Source: Chromatiaceae bacterium (GTDB lineage: Bacteria > Pseudomonadota > Gammaproteobacteria > Chromatiales > Chromatiaceae). Taken from it: DNA of 64,000 nt. The notes below the pieces were generated by a model, which searched no databases, was not told where the DNA came from, and was given only the letters and a program-made list of their open reading frames with translations. This document shows positions 51,014-59,899 of this stretch, piece after piece (position 1 is the stretch's first letter; the number at the start of each line of letters is the position of its first letter). The translations under genes were made by a program, and so were the position numbers. The DNA lies in NCBI GenBank assembly GCA_024235255.1, contig JACKMT010000002.1, positions 434,001 through 498,000 on the forward strand, given 5' to 3'.

Positions 51014-51700
51014 ATGGCAGATTATCAGATAGCACCCTCAATTCTTTCCGCCGATTTTGCCCGGCTTGGCGACGAAGTGGACAAAGTGCTGGCAGCCGGT
51101 GCGGATATCGTCCATTTCGATGTCATGGACAACCACTATGTTCCGAACCTCACCATCGGCCCGCTGGTGTGCGAAGCGCTGCGCAAACACGGCGTCACCG
51201 CGCCGATCGATGTGCATATGATGGTCAAGCCGGTGGACCGCATCATTCCCGACTTCGCCAAAGCCGGGGCGACCTACATCACCTTCCATCCGGAGGCGAG
51301 TGAGCACATCGACCGTTCGCTGCAGCTGATTCGCGAACAGGGGTGCAAATCGGGTCTGGTGTTCAATCCCGCCACCCCGCTCAGCCATCTCGACTACGTG
51401 CTGGACAAGATCGATATGATTTTGATCATGTCGGTAAACCCCGGATTCGGCGGTCAGAGCTTCATTCCGGCCGCGCTGGAGAAGCTGCGCGCCTGCCGTA
51501 AAATTATCGACGATTCTGGCTTCAATATCCGGCTGGAGATCGATGGCGGCGTCAAAGCAGACAACATCGCCGAAATTGCCGCCGCCGGCGCCGATACCTT
51601 CGTTGCCGGATCGGGCATTTTCGGTAAAGCCAATGACCAGGACGCAAACCGTTATGACACCATCATCGGTCAGATGCGCGACGAGTTGGCCAAAGTCTAA
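51014..51700 (+). CDS. rpe: Ribulose-phosphate 3-epimerase
   Basis: 228 residues, TIM-barrel metalloenzyme converting ribulose 5-phosphate and xylulose 5-phosphate. Motifs: IAPSILSADFARL, VHFDVMDNHYVPNLTIGP, HMMVKP, VNPGFGGQSFIP, LEIDGGVKADN. GGGAGAAAC precedes the ATG. Start of the conserved rpe-gph-trpE order of Gammaproteobacteria; complements rpiA at the other end of the window. Confidence 0.97.
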   Translation: MADYQIAPSILSADFARLGDEVDKVLAAGADIVHFDVMDNHYVPNLTIGPLVCEALRKHGVTAPIDVHMMVKPVDRIIPDFAKAGATYITFHPEASEHIDRSLQLIREQGCKSGLVFNPATPLSHLDYVLDKIDMILIMSVNPGFGGQSFIPAALEKLRACRKIIDDSGFNIRLEIDGGVKADNIAEIAAAGADTFVAGSGIFGKANDQDANRYDTIIGQMRDELAKV

Positions 51701-51786
51701 ACAACAGACGGCGGCAAAACGGAGAGCGCACGGGCTATCGGTGGTTCTTGGATACCGACGAAGACCCGTTACGGAATAGGTCAATC

Positions 51787-52449
51787 ATGAAGAAACCAAA
51801 ACTGATTCTTATCGATCTGGACGGCACGCTGGTGGACAGCGTGCCCGATCTCGCCTACAGCATCGACAGTATGATGCAGCAGATCGGCCGTCAACCCTGG
51901 GGTGAGGCACGGGTGCGGGACTGGGTCGGCAACGGTGTCGAAAAACTGGTAAAACGGGCTTTGATAGGGCAGCTTGAGGGTGAGCCTGAGGCCGCCGAGT
52001 TTGGGGCTGCCTACCCGCTGTTTCTCGACATTTATCAACAAAACAACGGAAAAGAGTCCCGGCTTTATCCCGGCGTCAAGGAGGGATTGGCATTTCTGGC
52101 AGCGGCCGGCTATACCCTGGGTTGCGTCACCAACAAAGCAGCCCGCTTCACCGAACCCCTGCTGGAAGCGCTCGGCATTCGCGACCGATTCGGCATCCTG
52201 ATCAGCGGCGACACGCTGCCGTGCAAAAAACCCGACCCGCTGCCGCTGTTGCATGCGGCGGATTTTTTCAACCTCAATCCGAGCGACGCACTGATGCTCG
52301 GCGACTCGGTGAGCGATGTCAAAGCCGCCCGCGCTGCCGGATTTCAAATCATCTGTGTGACCTATGGCTACAACCACGGCGAGGATATCCGCCTGGCAGA
52401 GCCCGATGCGGTGATCGACTCTTTCCTGGAACTCGAAACGGTACTTTAA
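51787..52449 (+). CDS. gph: Phosphoglycolate phosphatase
   Basis: 220 residues, HAD superfamily. Motif I LIDLDGTLVDSVPDL, motif III lysine in LPCKKPDP, motif IV MLGDSVSDVKAARAAG. Removes phosphoglycolate from DNA repair or Rubisco oxygenation. ATG at 51787 (MKKPKLILIDLDG) with AGG 7 bases upstream; the frame is open to 51748. Between rpe and trpE as in Pseudomonas. Confidence 0.96.
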   Translation: MKKPKLILIDLDGTLVDSVPDLAYSIDSMMQQIGRQPWGEARVRDWVGNGVEKLVKRALIGQLEGEPEAAEFGAAYPLFLDIYQQNNGKESRLYPGVKEGLAFLAAAGYTLGCVTNKAARFTEPLLEALGIRDRFGILISGDTLPCKKPDPLPLLHAADFFNLNPSDALMLGDSVSDVKAARAAGFQIICVTYGYNHGEDIRLAEPDAVIDSFLELETVL

Positions 52450-52632
52450 TCAGATCGCAGCGCAAAAACCAAAGCGGTGCGCTCGCAAACAGGCGAAAAT
52501 TAGATTATCTTTCGTTACATGGCTCTCCCCACTGAAACAACGGCAGCGATGAAAATCGAGCGATGGCGCAGCATTACCGCGCACTGATGACTGCTTGATC
52601 CTCCCGTACCATTTCACCCGGTGGAGAAAACC

Positions 52633-54132
52633 ATGACTCCGGAAGAGTTCGACGCGCTGGCCGCGCAAGGCTACAACCGAATCCCACTGATGTGCGAGGT
52701 GCTCGCCGACCTCGACACCCCGCTCAGCGTCTATCTGAAGCTGGCAGACGCCCGCTACTCATACCTGTTCGAATCGGTGCAGGGCGGTGAAAAATGGGGG
52801 CGCTACTCCATCATCGGTCTCCCCTGCCAGACCCTGCTCAGGGTTGTCGGGCATCATGTCCGGGTTGAGCGTGCGGGCGAGGTGCTGGAAGAGTGCGAAA
52901 CGCAGGATCCGCTTGCATTTATCGAAGATTTCCAGCAGCGCTACCGAGTGGCCAAACACCCGGATCTGCCCAGGTTCACCGGCGGATTGGTCGGCTATTT
53001 CGGCTACGACACCATCCGCTACATCGAGCCGAAGCTAGCACACTGCCCCAACCCGGACCCGATCGGAACACCCGATATTCTGCTGCTGGTTTCGGACGAG
53101 GTCGTCGTATTCGACAACCTGCGCGGCAGACTCTACGTCATCGTGCATGTCGATCCTGCCAACGGCGGCAGCTACGCCCGCGGCCGCCAGCGTTTGCAGG
53201 AGTTGGTAGCGCAGATCCGCGAACCCCTGCCGGCCCGGCCGGAACAGAAACCCCGCTCAATCGATGAGTCGCACTTCATCTCGGGGTTTACCGAACAGGG
53301 CTTCAAAGCGGCGGTAAACCGCACCAAGGAGTACATTCTGAACGGGGATTGCATGCAGACGGTGCTATCGCAGCGGCTCTCGATCCCCTTTGCATCGGCG
53401 CCGATGGATCTCTACCGGGCGCTGCGCGGTCTCAATCCCTCACCCTACATGTACTTTCTGAATCTTGGCGATTTTCACATCGTCGGCTCCTCGCCGGAGA
53501 TACTCACTCGGTTGGAAGAGGGCGAAGTGACGGTCCGGCCGATCGCCGGCACGCGCCGCCGCGGTGCCAGCGAGGAGGAGGATCTGCGCCTGGAGGCGGA
53601 GCTGCTGGCCGACCCGAAGGAGCTGGCCGAGCACCTGATGCTGATCGATCTAGGGCGCAACGATACCGGCCGGGTGGCAGTGACCGGCAGCGTCAAACTG
53701 ACCGACAAGATGATCGTCGAGCGCTACTCCCACGTCATGCACATCGTCTCCAACGTGGTCGGCAAGTTAAAACCCGACATGACCGCTATCGATGTGCTGC
53801 GCGCCACCTTTCCTGCCGGCACGGTGAGCGGAGCGCCCAAAATCCGCGCGATGGAGATCATCGACGAGCTGGAACCGGTGAAGCGCGGGGTCTATTCGGG
53901 GGCGGTCGGCTACCTCTCCTGGAGCGGCAACATGGATACCGCGATCGCGATTCGCACCGCGGTAATCAAGGAAGACAAGCTGCATATCCAAGCCGGTGCA
54001 GGCATAGTCGCCGACTCACAGCCGCAACTGGAGTGGGAGGAGACCATGAACAAGGCGCGTGCGATTTTCCGCGCGGTGGAGCTGGCGGAAGCGGGGCTCG
54101 AAAGCAACAACTGCCACCGCGACGAGCCCTAG
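52633..54132 (+). CDS. trpE: Anthranilate synthase component I
   Basis: 499 residues. Makes anthranilate from chorismate with TrpG-supplied ammonia. The feedback site region YSYLFESVQGGEKWGRYS matches the tryptophan-binding LLES motif, and chorismate-site blocks are PIAGTRRRG, DLGRNDTGRV, and PAGTVSGAPKIRAMEIIDELEP. ATG at 52633 follows GGAG; a GTG four codons earlier is possible. 183 bases after gph. A short W-containing ORF in that gap is too weak to call a leader peptide. Confidence 0.96.
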   Translation: MTPEEFDALAAQGYNRIPLMCEVLADLDTPLSVYLKLADARYSYLFESVQGGEKWGRYSIIGLPCQTLLRVVGHHVRVERAGEVLEECETQDPLAFIEDFQQRYRVAKHPDLPRFTGGLVGYFGYDTIRYIEPKLAHCPNPDPIGTPDILLLVSDEVVVFDNLRGRLYVIVHVDPANGGSYARGRQRLQELVAQIREPLPARPEQKPRSIDESHFISGFTEQGFKAAVNRTKEYILNGDCMQTVLSQRLSIPFASAPMDLYRALRGLNPSPYMYFLNLGDFHIVGSSPEILTRLEEGEVTVRPIAGTRRRGASEEEDLRLEAELLADPKELAEHLMLIDLGRNDTGRVAVTGSVKLTDKMIVERYSHVMHIVSNVVGKLKPDMTAIDVLRATFPAGTVSGAPKIRAMEIIDELEPVKRGVYSGAVGYLSWSGNMDTAIAIRTAVIKEDKLHIQAGAGIVADSQPQLEWEETMNKARAIFRAVELAEAGLESNNCHRDEP

Positions 54133-54220
54133 TAGCGCACATCCCGCCAGGGAATCCACCGCCAGCCGCCTCATCAGATGGCAGTAAAACCAAAACTCGC
54201 TTGGCAACAACCCTGTTACT

Positions 54221-54246
54221 GGCGGAATCTCCTTAGGCGTTCCGCC
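54221..54246. promoter_or_regulatory. Hairpin after trpE
   Basis: GGCGGAA (54221-54227) and TTCCGCC (54240-54246), perfect 7-bp stem, 12-base loop, no T-tract. Lies at the junction between trpE and the inserted aldolase segment. Confidence 0.4.
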
Positions 54247-54403
54247 CTACACGAGTTCCAACCCGCACGGGTTTATAAAGTCGATTGTAGTGATTCCGTT
54301 TGAGGTTGGTATCCAGCCTCGAAGTGGAGGATACTTCACGAATACCACGCAACACAGCCTCTCTAGGCTGGTGTAATGACGCAATAAAACTGGAGTCTGC
54401 AAG

Positions 54404-55369
54404 ATGTATCGTAAAGAGCTGAAGGTTCTGGACTGCACCATCCGGGATGGGGGCCTGATCAATAATTACCAGTTTTCACTGGATTTCGTGAAAAAGGTTT
54501 GGCGGGCAAACTGCGACGCCGCAGTGGATATCGTGGAGCTGGGCAAGAAGTTGACCGAGAGCGACGAGTACACCCGGGAAAAGTACGGCGCCTGGAACTT
54601 CTGCGACGACGATGACCTGCAGCGGGTTATCGACTCCTACGAGTGCGAAAACCCGCCCCTAGTGGCCGTCATGTACGATGTGGGCCGGGTGGATATCCGT
54701 AACCTGAAGCCCCGGGAGCAAAGCCCCATCGACATGGTTCGCGTTGCCTGCTACGTGCATCAGATCGATGCCGGTCTGGCTTTGGTGAAACGAAGCAAGG
54801 ATCTGGGCTACCTCACCACCATGAACATCATGGCCGCCTCCGCCGCCATCGAGACCGAGCTGGTGGAGGGGCTGCAGGAGATAGAGAAGACCAGCGAATT
54901 GGATTATCTGTACCTGGTAGACAGCTTTGGCGCCTTCTATTCCGAGCAGGTGACCTATTACCTCAAGTTGTACCAGAAATTCGCGCCGAGCAAAGAGCTG
55001 GGTTTTCATGCACACAACAACCAGCAGCTGGCCTTTTCCAACACCCAGCAGGCAATCATCGACGGGGTCAACCTGCTGGATGCCACCATCAACGGCCTCG
55101 GCCGTGGCGCCGGCAATTGCAACCTCGAGCTACTGCTGAACTTCCTGAAGAACCCAAAGTTCGATGTGCGCCCCATCTACAAAGTGATTCAGGAAGAGTT
55201 CGTGCCGCTGCGCGAGCAGATCGAATGGGGTTTCAATGATATCTACGGTATCAGCGGCCACCTCAACCAGCACCCCCGCGAGGGCATGAAGGTGCGCGGC
55301 AATCCGGAGCTGAAGGACAGATGCTACGATTTCTACCTCGAATCCCTGGATTTGGGGGGACCGAATTGA
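54404..55369 (+). CDS. DRE-TIM metallolyase-family (HMGL-like) aldolase
   Basis: 321 residues. TIM-barrel start LDCTIRDGGLINNYQFS (the Asp/Arg/Asp metal and catalytic motif), LGFHAHNNQQLAFSNTQ with the metal-binding HxH, and DATINGLGRGAGNCNLELLL. This is the family of 4-hydroxy-2-oxovalerate aldolase, HMG-CoA lyase and isopropylmalate synthase. No 2-isopropylmalate or tryptophan-related function is implied, and DmpF (aldehyde dehydrogenase) is not adjacent. Such stand-alone aldolases often sit in surface-sugar clusters; here it sits alone between trpE and trpG. Substrate unknown. Confidence 0.85.
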   Translation: MYRKELKVLDCTIRDGGLINNYQFSLDFVKKVWRANCDAAVDIVELGKKLTESDEYTREKYGAWNFCDDDDLQRVIDSYECENPPLVAVMYDVGRVDIRNLKPREQSPIDMVRVACYVHQIDAGLALVKRSKDLGYLTTMNIMAASAAIETELVEGLQEIEKTSELDYLYLVDSFGAFYSEQVTYYLKLYQKFAPSKELGFHAHNNQQLAFSNTQQAIIDGVNLLDATINGLGRGAGNCNLELLLNFLKNPKFDVRPIYKVIQEEFVPLREQIEWGFNDIYGISGHLNQHPREGMKVRGNPELKDRCYDFYLESLDLGGPN

Positions 55370-55378
55370 AAACTGCCC

Positions 55379-55416
55379 GGGTAGGCAGACACCTTACCCA
55401 ACCCCTCCGGTTTTTT
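55379..55416 (+). terminator. Weak terminator-like hairpin after the aldolase gene
   Basis: GGGTA (55379-55383) and TACCC (55395-55399), extended by GG/CC with a bulge, followed 12 bases later by TTTTTTGCTTTTTT. Distance from stem to T-tract makes it a poor intrinsic terminator. Confidence 0.35.
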
Positions 55417-55442
55417 GCTTTTTTCAACTGGTTGAATACACC

Positions 55443-56024
55443 ATGCTGCTGATGATCGACAACTACGACTCCTTCACCTACAACCTGGTGCAGTATTTTG
55501 CTGAACTGGGGGAGGAGGTGCGTGTATTCCGTAACGACGAAATCACGCTGCAGGAGATCGACACAATGCAACCCGATCACCTGGTGATCAGCCCTGGACC
55601 CTGTACACCCAACGAAGCAGGCATATCGGTTGACGCCATTCTCCGGTTTGCCGGCAAAATTCCGATTCTCGGTGTCTGCCTGGGGCACCAGTCGATCGGA
55701 CAGGCATTCGGCGGCCGCATTGTCCATGCCAGAGAGGTGATGCATGGAAAAACCTCGCCCATCCACCACGCCGACAGCGGGCTGTTCAGCGGACTCGCCA
55801 ACCCCTATCGGGCGACCCGCTACCATTCGCTGGTGATTGACAGGGAGAGTCTGCCGGAGTGCCTGGAGATCACCGCCTGGACCGAGAACGGCGACGGTGC
55901 CATGGATGAGATCATGGGTATCCGCCATAGGCAGATGAACGTGCAGGGGGTCCAGTATCACCCGGAATCCATCCTGACAGAGCACGGCCACGACCTGCTG
56001 AAGAACTTTATCGAGGGGAAATAG
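55443..56024 (+). CDS. trpG: Anthranilate synthase glutamine amidotransferase component
   Basis: 193 residues. Class I glutaminase: nucleophile in GVCLGHQSIGQAFGG, His and Glu in QYHPESILTEHG, oxyanion strand ISPGPCTPNEAG. Supplies ammonia to TrpE, possibly also to PabB. 73 bases after the aldolase gene and 8 before trpD. Confidence 0.96.
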   Translation: MLLMIDNYDSFTYNLVQYFAELGEEVRVFRNDEITLQEIDTMQPDHLVISPGPCTPNEAGISVDAILRFAGKIPILGVCLGHQSIGQAFGGRIVHAREVMHGKTSPIHHADSGLFSGLANPYRATRYHSLVIDRESLPECLEITAWTENGDGAMDEIMGIRHRQMNVQGVQYHPESILTEHGHDLLKNFIEGK

Positions 56025-56032
56025 GAGAACAG

Positions 56033-57058
56033 ATGATGGAGATGCAACAAGCGATCGACCGTGTCATCAACCGTCATGACCTGAGCAGCGACGAGATGAG
56101 TACCGTGATGCACCGCATCATGAGCGGCGGGGCGACCGCGGCACAGATAGGCGGCTTTCTGGTGGGGCTGCGCATGAAGGGCGAGAGCATCCCGGAAATC
56201 GCTGCAGCCGCTGCGGTGATGCGTCAGCTGGCGACAGGTGTGGATATTGCCGGCCTCGACTACTGTGTCGACATCGTCGGCACCGGCGGCGACCAGTCCG
56301 GCACTTTCAACGTCTCCACCGCATCGATGTTCGTGGCCGCCGCTGCCGGCTGTCACGTGGCCAAGCACGGCAACCGCTCGGTCTCATCCAAATCCGGCAG
56401 CGCCGACGCGCTGGAAGCGGCCGGTATTCGCCTGGATATCAGTTCGGCGCAGGTAGCCGAATGCGTGCGCAAGCTGGGTGTCGGGTTTATGTTTGCTCCC
56501 GGCCATCACAGCGCGATGAAGCACGCCATCGGGCCACGCAGGGAGATGGGGGTGAGAACCGTATTTAACATCCTGGGTCCGCTCACCAATCCCGCCGGCG
56601 TGCCGAATCAGCTGCTCGGAGTGTTCAGCGAAGCACTGCTCGAACCGATCGCGCTGGTACTGCAGCGACTGGGGAGCCGCCATGTCATGGTTGTTCATTC
56701 GCGCGACGGGTTGGACGAAATCAGTATCGCGGATAAAACCGAAGTGGCAGAGTTAAAGGACGGCATGGTGCGCCGCTTCAGCATTCAACCCGAGGATTTC
56801 GGCATAAAACGTACACCGATCGACACGATCAAGGCAGCCGACTCCGCCGACAGTCTGCGGATCATCCGGTCAGTGCTCGACAATCATCCCGGACCGGCGC
56901 GCGATATCGTGCAGCTGAACGCCGGCGCAGCCATTTACGCCGCCGGTGTCGCCAATACCTTGGCGGAAGGGGTGAGCAGAGCCGATGCAGCCATCGCCAG
57001 CGGCGAAGCGCGCAACCGTCTGGACAGACTGGTCATCCTGACTCAGGGGTTTGAATAA
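56033..57058 (+). CDS. trpD: Anthranilate phosphoribosyltransferase
   Basis: 341 residues. Transfers phosphoribose to anthranilate. PRPP site DIVGTGGDQSGTFNVSTAS, KHGNRSVSSKSGSADALEAAG and the C-terminal HDEIS-like region GLDEISIADKT are present. Starts ATG ATG (56033/56036) with GGAG upstream; 8 bases after trpG, so co-transcribed. Confidence 0.96.
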   Translation: MMEMQQAIDRVINRHDLSSDEMSTVMHRIMSGGATAAQIGGFLVGLRMKGESIPEIAAAAAVMRQLATGVDIAGLDYCVDIVGTGGDQSGTFNVSTASMFVAAAAGCHVAKHGNRSVSSKSGSADALEAAGIRLDISSAQVAECVRKLGVGFMFAPGHHSAMKHAIGPRREMGVRTVFNILGPLTNPAGVPNQLLGVFSEALLEPIALVLQRLGSRHVMVVHSRDGLDEISIADKTEVAELKDGMVRRFSIQPEDFGIKRTPIDTIKAADSADSLRIIRSVLDNHPGPARDIVQLNAGAAIYAAGVANTLAEGVSRADAAIASGEARNRLDRLVILTQGFE

Positions 57059-57169
57059 GCAGTGGGACTGATCCGGTTTGGCCGAATTGTGTGCCAGCAA
57101 TTGATGCCGAGGTAAAAGTTGGATCGCAGCCACCTCTGCTGCGATCCGAACTTTGCGGCAGTGAAACCG

Positions 57170-57664
57170 TTATTGGCGTTTGGGACTCAAACCGCTCTGC
57201 TGTAAACAGGAGTCCATCTGCTCCGGGGTAGCACTCGACTGCAGACAACCCTGCATCGCGGACGCCTGTTTGATCGACATTTCCAGTCCTTGCACGATCT
57301 CATCCCGCTTCTGCTCGCTCCAGACGATTTCCGGTTGTGGCGGTGGTGGCGGCGCACTTCCGCCAGCTCCCGCTCCCGGCTGGCCAGGGCCTGCAGGACC
57401 CTGCGCACCCGGCGGCGGCGCCATCTCCGCCATCATCTTTTGCTGAAAAACCTGCATGATTTCAGCGCACTCCTTCAGTTCAGCGGTGTTACTGCTGGCC
57501 TGAACACAGGCTCTGGTTTTCTCCATCTCGGGTAGCGACTGCTCAATCATCGGTAGCATCGACTGCTTCATCTGTTCCAGTATCTTGCTCCGGTCGATGC
57601 CAGGATTTGGAGCCTGGGCCAGCGCAACAACCGGTATCAGCAGAAGGGTAGCTGCAATTTTCAT
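57170..57664 (-). CDS. Secreted protein of unknown function, Pro/Gly-rich linker
   Basis: 164 residues. Signal peptide MKIAATLLLIPVVALAQA. Two helical Cys-pair segments (MEKTRACVQASSNTAELKECAE and AMQGCLQSSATPEQMDSCLQ) flank a low-complexity linker rich in Pro, Gly and Ala (PPPGAQGPAGPGQPGAGAGG). The Cys spacing within each segment (C-x13-C and C-x12-C) suggests two disulfide-linked helical hairpins in the periplasm. No family recognised. Opposite in strand to the surrounding trp genes. Confidence 0.75.
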   Translation of the reverse strand: MKIAATLLLIPVVALAQAPNPGIDRSKILEQMKQSMLPMIEQSLPEMEKTRACVQASSNTAELKECAEIMQVFQQKMMAEMAPPPGAQGPAGPGQPGAGAGGSAPPPPPQPEIVWSEQKRDEIVQGLEMSIKQASAMQGCLQSSATPEQMDSCLQQSGLSPKRQ

Positions 57665-57790
57665 ATAATTCTCCGTAATGTAATGGGCTGACCGTTCTTC
57701 GGTTAGAATACGTCTGCTCAGCCTGATTTCAGATTATCCACTGTTACACAATTGCTTTTCAATGCTGCCTTCACACCCAGCGGTAAAATA

Positions 57791-58135
57791 ATGATTCAAT
57801 CAACAGACATGCCACCGACCTGTCCTACCCCACGCCGTCCGATCGATGACGCACGGATAAAACGGGTCACACTCGCCCCGCAGACGGCGCTGGCCGACTA
57901 TCTGCAGGGCATGCAACTCGCCAACCGGACCGCCGACGATCTGCTCGGCAACTATATGCTGCTCTCTTGGTACGATCGCGACCGCAATTTTGAGTCTCCG
58001 CAGCACGCCGGCGAGTGCCATCAGCAAGGTGCTGTACCCGGCTATGTCGACTACGGCATTCATCACGGGGCGACACTTGTCGTGGATATAGAGGATGGCC
58101 GCTTCGTCTTTTATTACCTGCCGGTCGACCTGTAG
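57791..58135 (+). CDS. Small conserved hypothetical protein
   Basis: 114 residues from the ATG at 57791 (MIQSTDMPPTCPTPRRP). The C-terminal part, PGYVDYGIHHGATLVVDIED, FVFYYLPVDL, is a beta-rich segment that looks conserved; LLGNYMLLSWYDRDRNFESP precedes it. Only two Cys, no signal peptide. I do not recognise the family. Sits between trpD and trpC on the trp strand. Confidence 0.65.
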   Translation: MIQSTDMPPTCPTPRRPIDDARIKRVTLAPQTALADYLQGMQLANRTADDLLGNYMLLSWYDRDRNFESPQHAGECHQQGAVPGYVDYGIHHGATLVVDIEDGRFVFYYLPVDL

Positions 58136-58255
58136 CGGCGGTTTTCGCAGCGATCGCTAATGCATCCAAGTGTTTACATCAGCGAGGACCTTTGCCACCA
58201 CTTGGGTTAATATCCCCGGCTCAGGTAGCAGCTAACGCCCAGGAATCGCAGGCCG

Positions 58256-59056
58256 ATGAACAGTACGCCGGACATCCTCAAACAGATCATTAAGCGAAAA
58301 CAGGAAGAGATCGGCGAACGCAAGCTGTGGCTTCCCCTGGAGCAGCAGGAGAAGCGTGCCGGCAGTTCTGGCGCCACCCGCGGATTTAGTCAAGCCATTG
58401 CCGATAAAATCGCACAGGGCCAGGCCGGTGTCATCGCCGAAATAAAGCGCGCATCTCCCAGCAAGGGCGTCATACGCAGAGAGTTTCACCCCGCACAGAT
58501 CGCGGCCAGTTACGAGCGGGGCGGTGCAACCTGCCTCTCCGTGCTCACCGATGTCGATTTTTTTCAGGGCTGCGACGATTATCTGGAGCATGCCCGATCG
58601 GCCTGCAGGCTGCCGGTGCTGCGCAAGGATTTCATCATCGACCCCTACCAGGTCTACGAAGCGCGCGCTATCGGCGCCGACTGTATTTTGCTGATTGTCG
58701 CCTGCCTGGATGACGCCAAGATGCAGCAGTTGAACAACCTCGCCCATGACCTGGGCATGGACGTGCTGATCGAAGTGCATGACGCGGTTGAACTAAAGCG
58801 CGCCTTGGCCATCGGCAACCGCCTGATAGGTATCAACAATCGGGATCTGCGCAGCTTCGAGGTCACACTGGAAACCACGCTTGGTCTGCTGGCGGAGATT
58901 CCCGCTGATCGTATCGTGATTACCGAGAGCGGTATCCACACGCCGGCTGACGTTGAGCACATGCGCACACATGGGGTAAACGGCTTCCTGGTGGGAGAGG
59001 CGTTCATGCGCGCGCCGGAACCAGGCGAGAAACTGGCGGAACTTTTTAACCGATAG
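58256..59056 (+). CDS. trpC: Indole-3-glycerol-phosphate synthase
   Basis: 266 residues, TIM barrel, the single-function form (no TrpF fusion). Motifs: VIAEIKRASPSKG, LRKDFIIDPYQVYEAR, GINNRDLRSFEV, VITESGIHTPADV. Closes the ring to indole-glycerol phosphate. It is 1.2 kb beyond trpD with a minus-strand gene in between, so it probably has its own promoter. trpF and trpAB are not in the window. Confidence 0.96.
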   Translation: MNSTPDILKQIIKRKQEEIGERKLWLPLEQQEKRAGSSGATRGFSQAIADKIAQGQAGVIAEIKRASPSKGVIRREFHPAQIAASYERGGATCLSVLTDVDFFQGCDDYLEHARSACRLPVLRKDFIIDPYQVYEARAIGADCILLIVACLDDAKMQQLNNLAHDLGMDVLIEVHDAVELKRALAIGNRLIGINNRDLRSFEVTLETTLGLLAEIPADRIVITESGIHTPADVEHMRTHGVNGFLVGEAFMRAPEPGEKLAELFNR

Positions 59057-59483
59057 CGGTTATTCACAGCTACGTCATATAAATCTGCTGCAATCACGCC
59101 CCGGTAAAGTGGCTGTATGCTGCAGCAGGGAGGCACCATTTACACACCTGAAGAAAGGCGGATTGGCGTATCCGCCGGGATCACCTTAGTCGATGCTTCC
59201 GGCAGAGGGAGTGCTGGAACCGGGTGTTTTGATGGGTTGCTCCTGCCCGGAGTCCTGGTGTCGCGTTTGGCCGCAAGCAGCATTCAGACTTTTGCCAGGA
59301 CGCCACCTGTAGAACTTAATTAAATTAGCAAATTACATGGGCTTATCCAACATTTGCATTGGCAGCAGCGCCGAATCTCATTATAAAGTGGGTGCTGTGT
59401 CGCCCACAGACGAGAAGCCCTCGCTCACCGGGAGAGGACATAATAGGTTATGCTTCGCCCTCTTTTTTAACCGTGGAAGCGCC
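59057..59483. other. Intergenic space trpC to 59484
   Basis: 427 bases without a supportable gene. It contains a perfect hairpin GGCGGAT-N6-ATCCGCC (59157-59163 and 59170-59176). A 68-codon ORF at 59117-59323 has no recognisable family and is not called. Confidence 0.5.
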
Positions 59484-59828
59484 ATGCAAGAAGTTCCCGA
59501 CATCAGCGACAGCGAAACCTGGGTAATCAAGACAACCCTGCGTGAGCGATATAAAGAGGAGCTGGAGTTGCAGATTGCCGACGCCGAAATCCGGCTGCAG
59601 CCCTCGGACAGACATGTCACCTCCTGCCCCGTCTGGTATTGGCAGAAAGACGACTGCCACTTCGTCATTTTCAAGACGGGAACCCGCAGATACCGCTGCC
59701 AGTTTTTTTACCGTCCATACCAGCAGTACGGAACCGGCGTCACCGAGTACGCCGATATCGCTGAGTGCGTCGTGGCGCTGCTTCAGGCGCAGGCAGATCA
59801 CAGTGCCAAAACGCGCGGAGATATCTGA
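59484..59828 (+). CDS. Small hypothetical protein upstream of pfp
   Basis: 114 residues from the ATG at 59484 (MQEVPDISDSETWVI). An N-terminal helix (LRERYKEELELQIADAEIRL) is followed by an aromatic, beta-rich part (CPVWYWQKDDCHFVIFKTGTRRYRCQFFYRP split over residues 47-78). Three cysteines. Longer frame to 59337 is unsupported. 71 bases before pfp, so perhaps co-transcribed. Family not recognised. Confidence 0.65.
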   Translation: MQEVPDISDSETWVIKTTLRERYKEELELQIADAEIRLQPSDRHVTSCPVWYWQKDDCHFVIFKTGTRRYRCQFFYRPYQQYGTGVTEYADIAECVVALLQAQADHSAKTRGDI

Positions 59829-59899
59829 ATACGCAATGACTCCACCGGTTCAACGGAAACAGATTCAATAATATCTAGAGAGGAAATCAAGGAAATCTG

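Noticed and set aside
52549..52587. trp leader peptide (MKIERWRSITAH) before trpE
   Set aside because: Only one Trp codon, no tandem Trp, and no terminator/antiterminator pair visible between it and trpE.
54247..54462. 71-codon minus-strand ORF at the left edge of the aldolase insertion
   Set aside because: Considered as a mobile-element remnant, but it overlaps the aldolase start and matches no transposase or reverse transcriptase I can identify.
59117..59323. 68-codon ORF after trpC
   Set aside because: No homology recognised, and it spans a perfect hairpin; likely chance.
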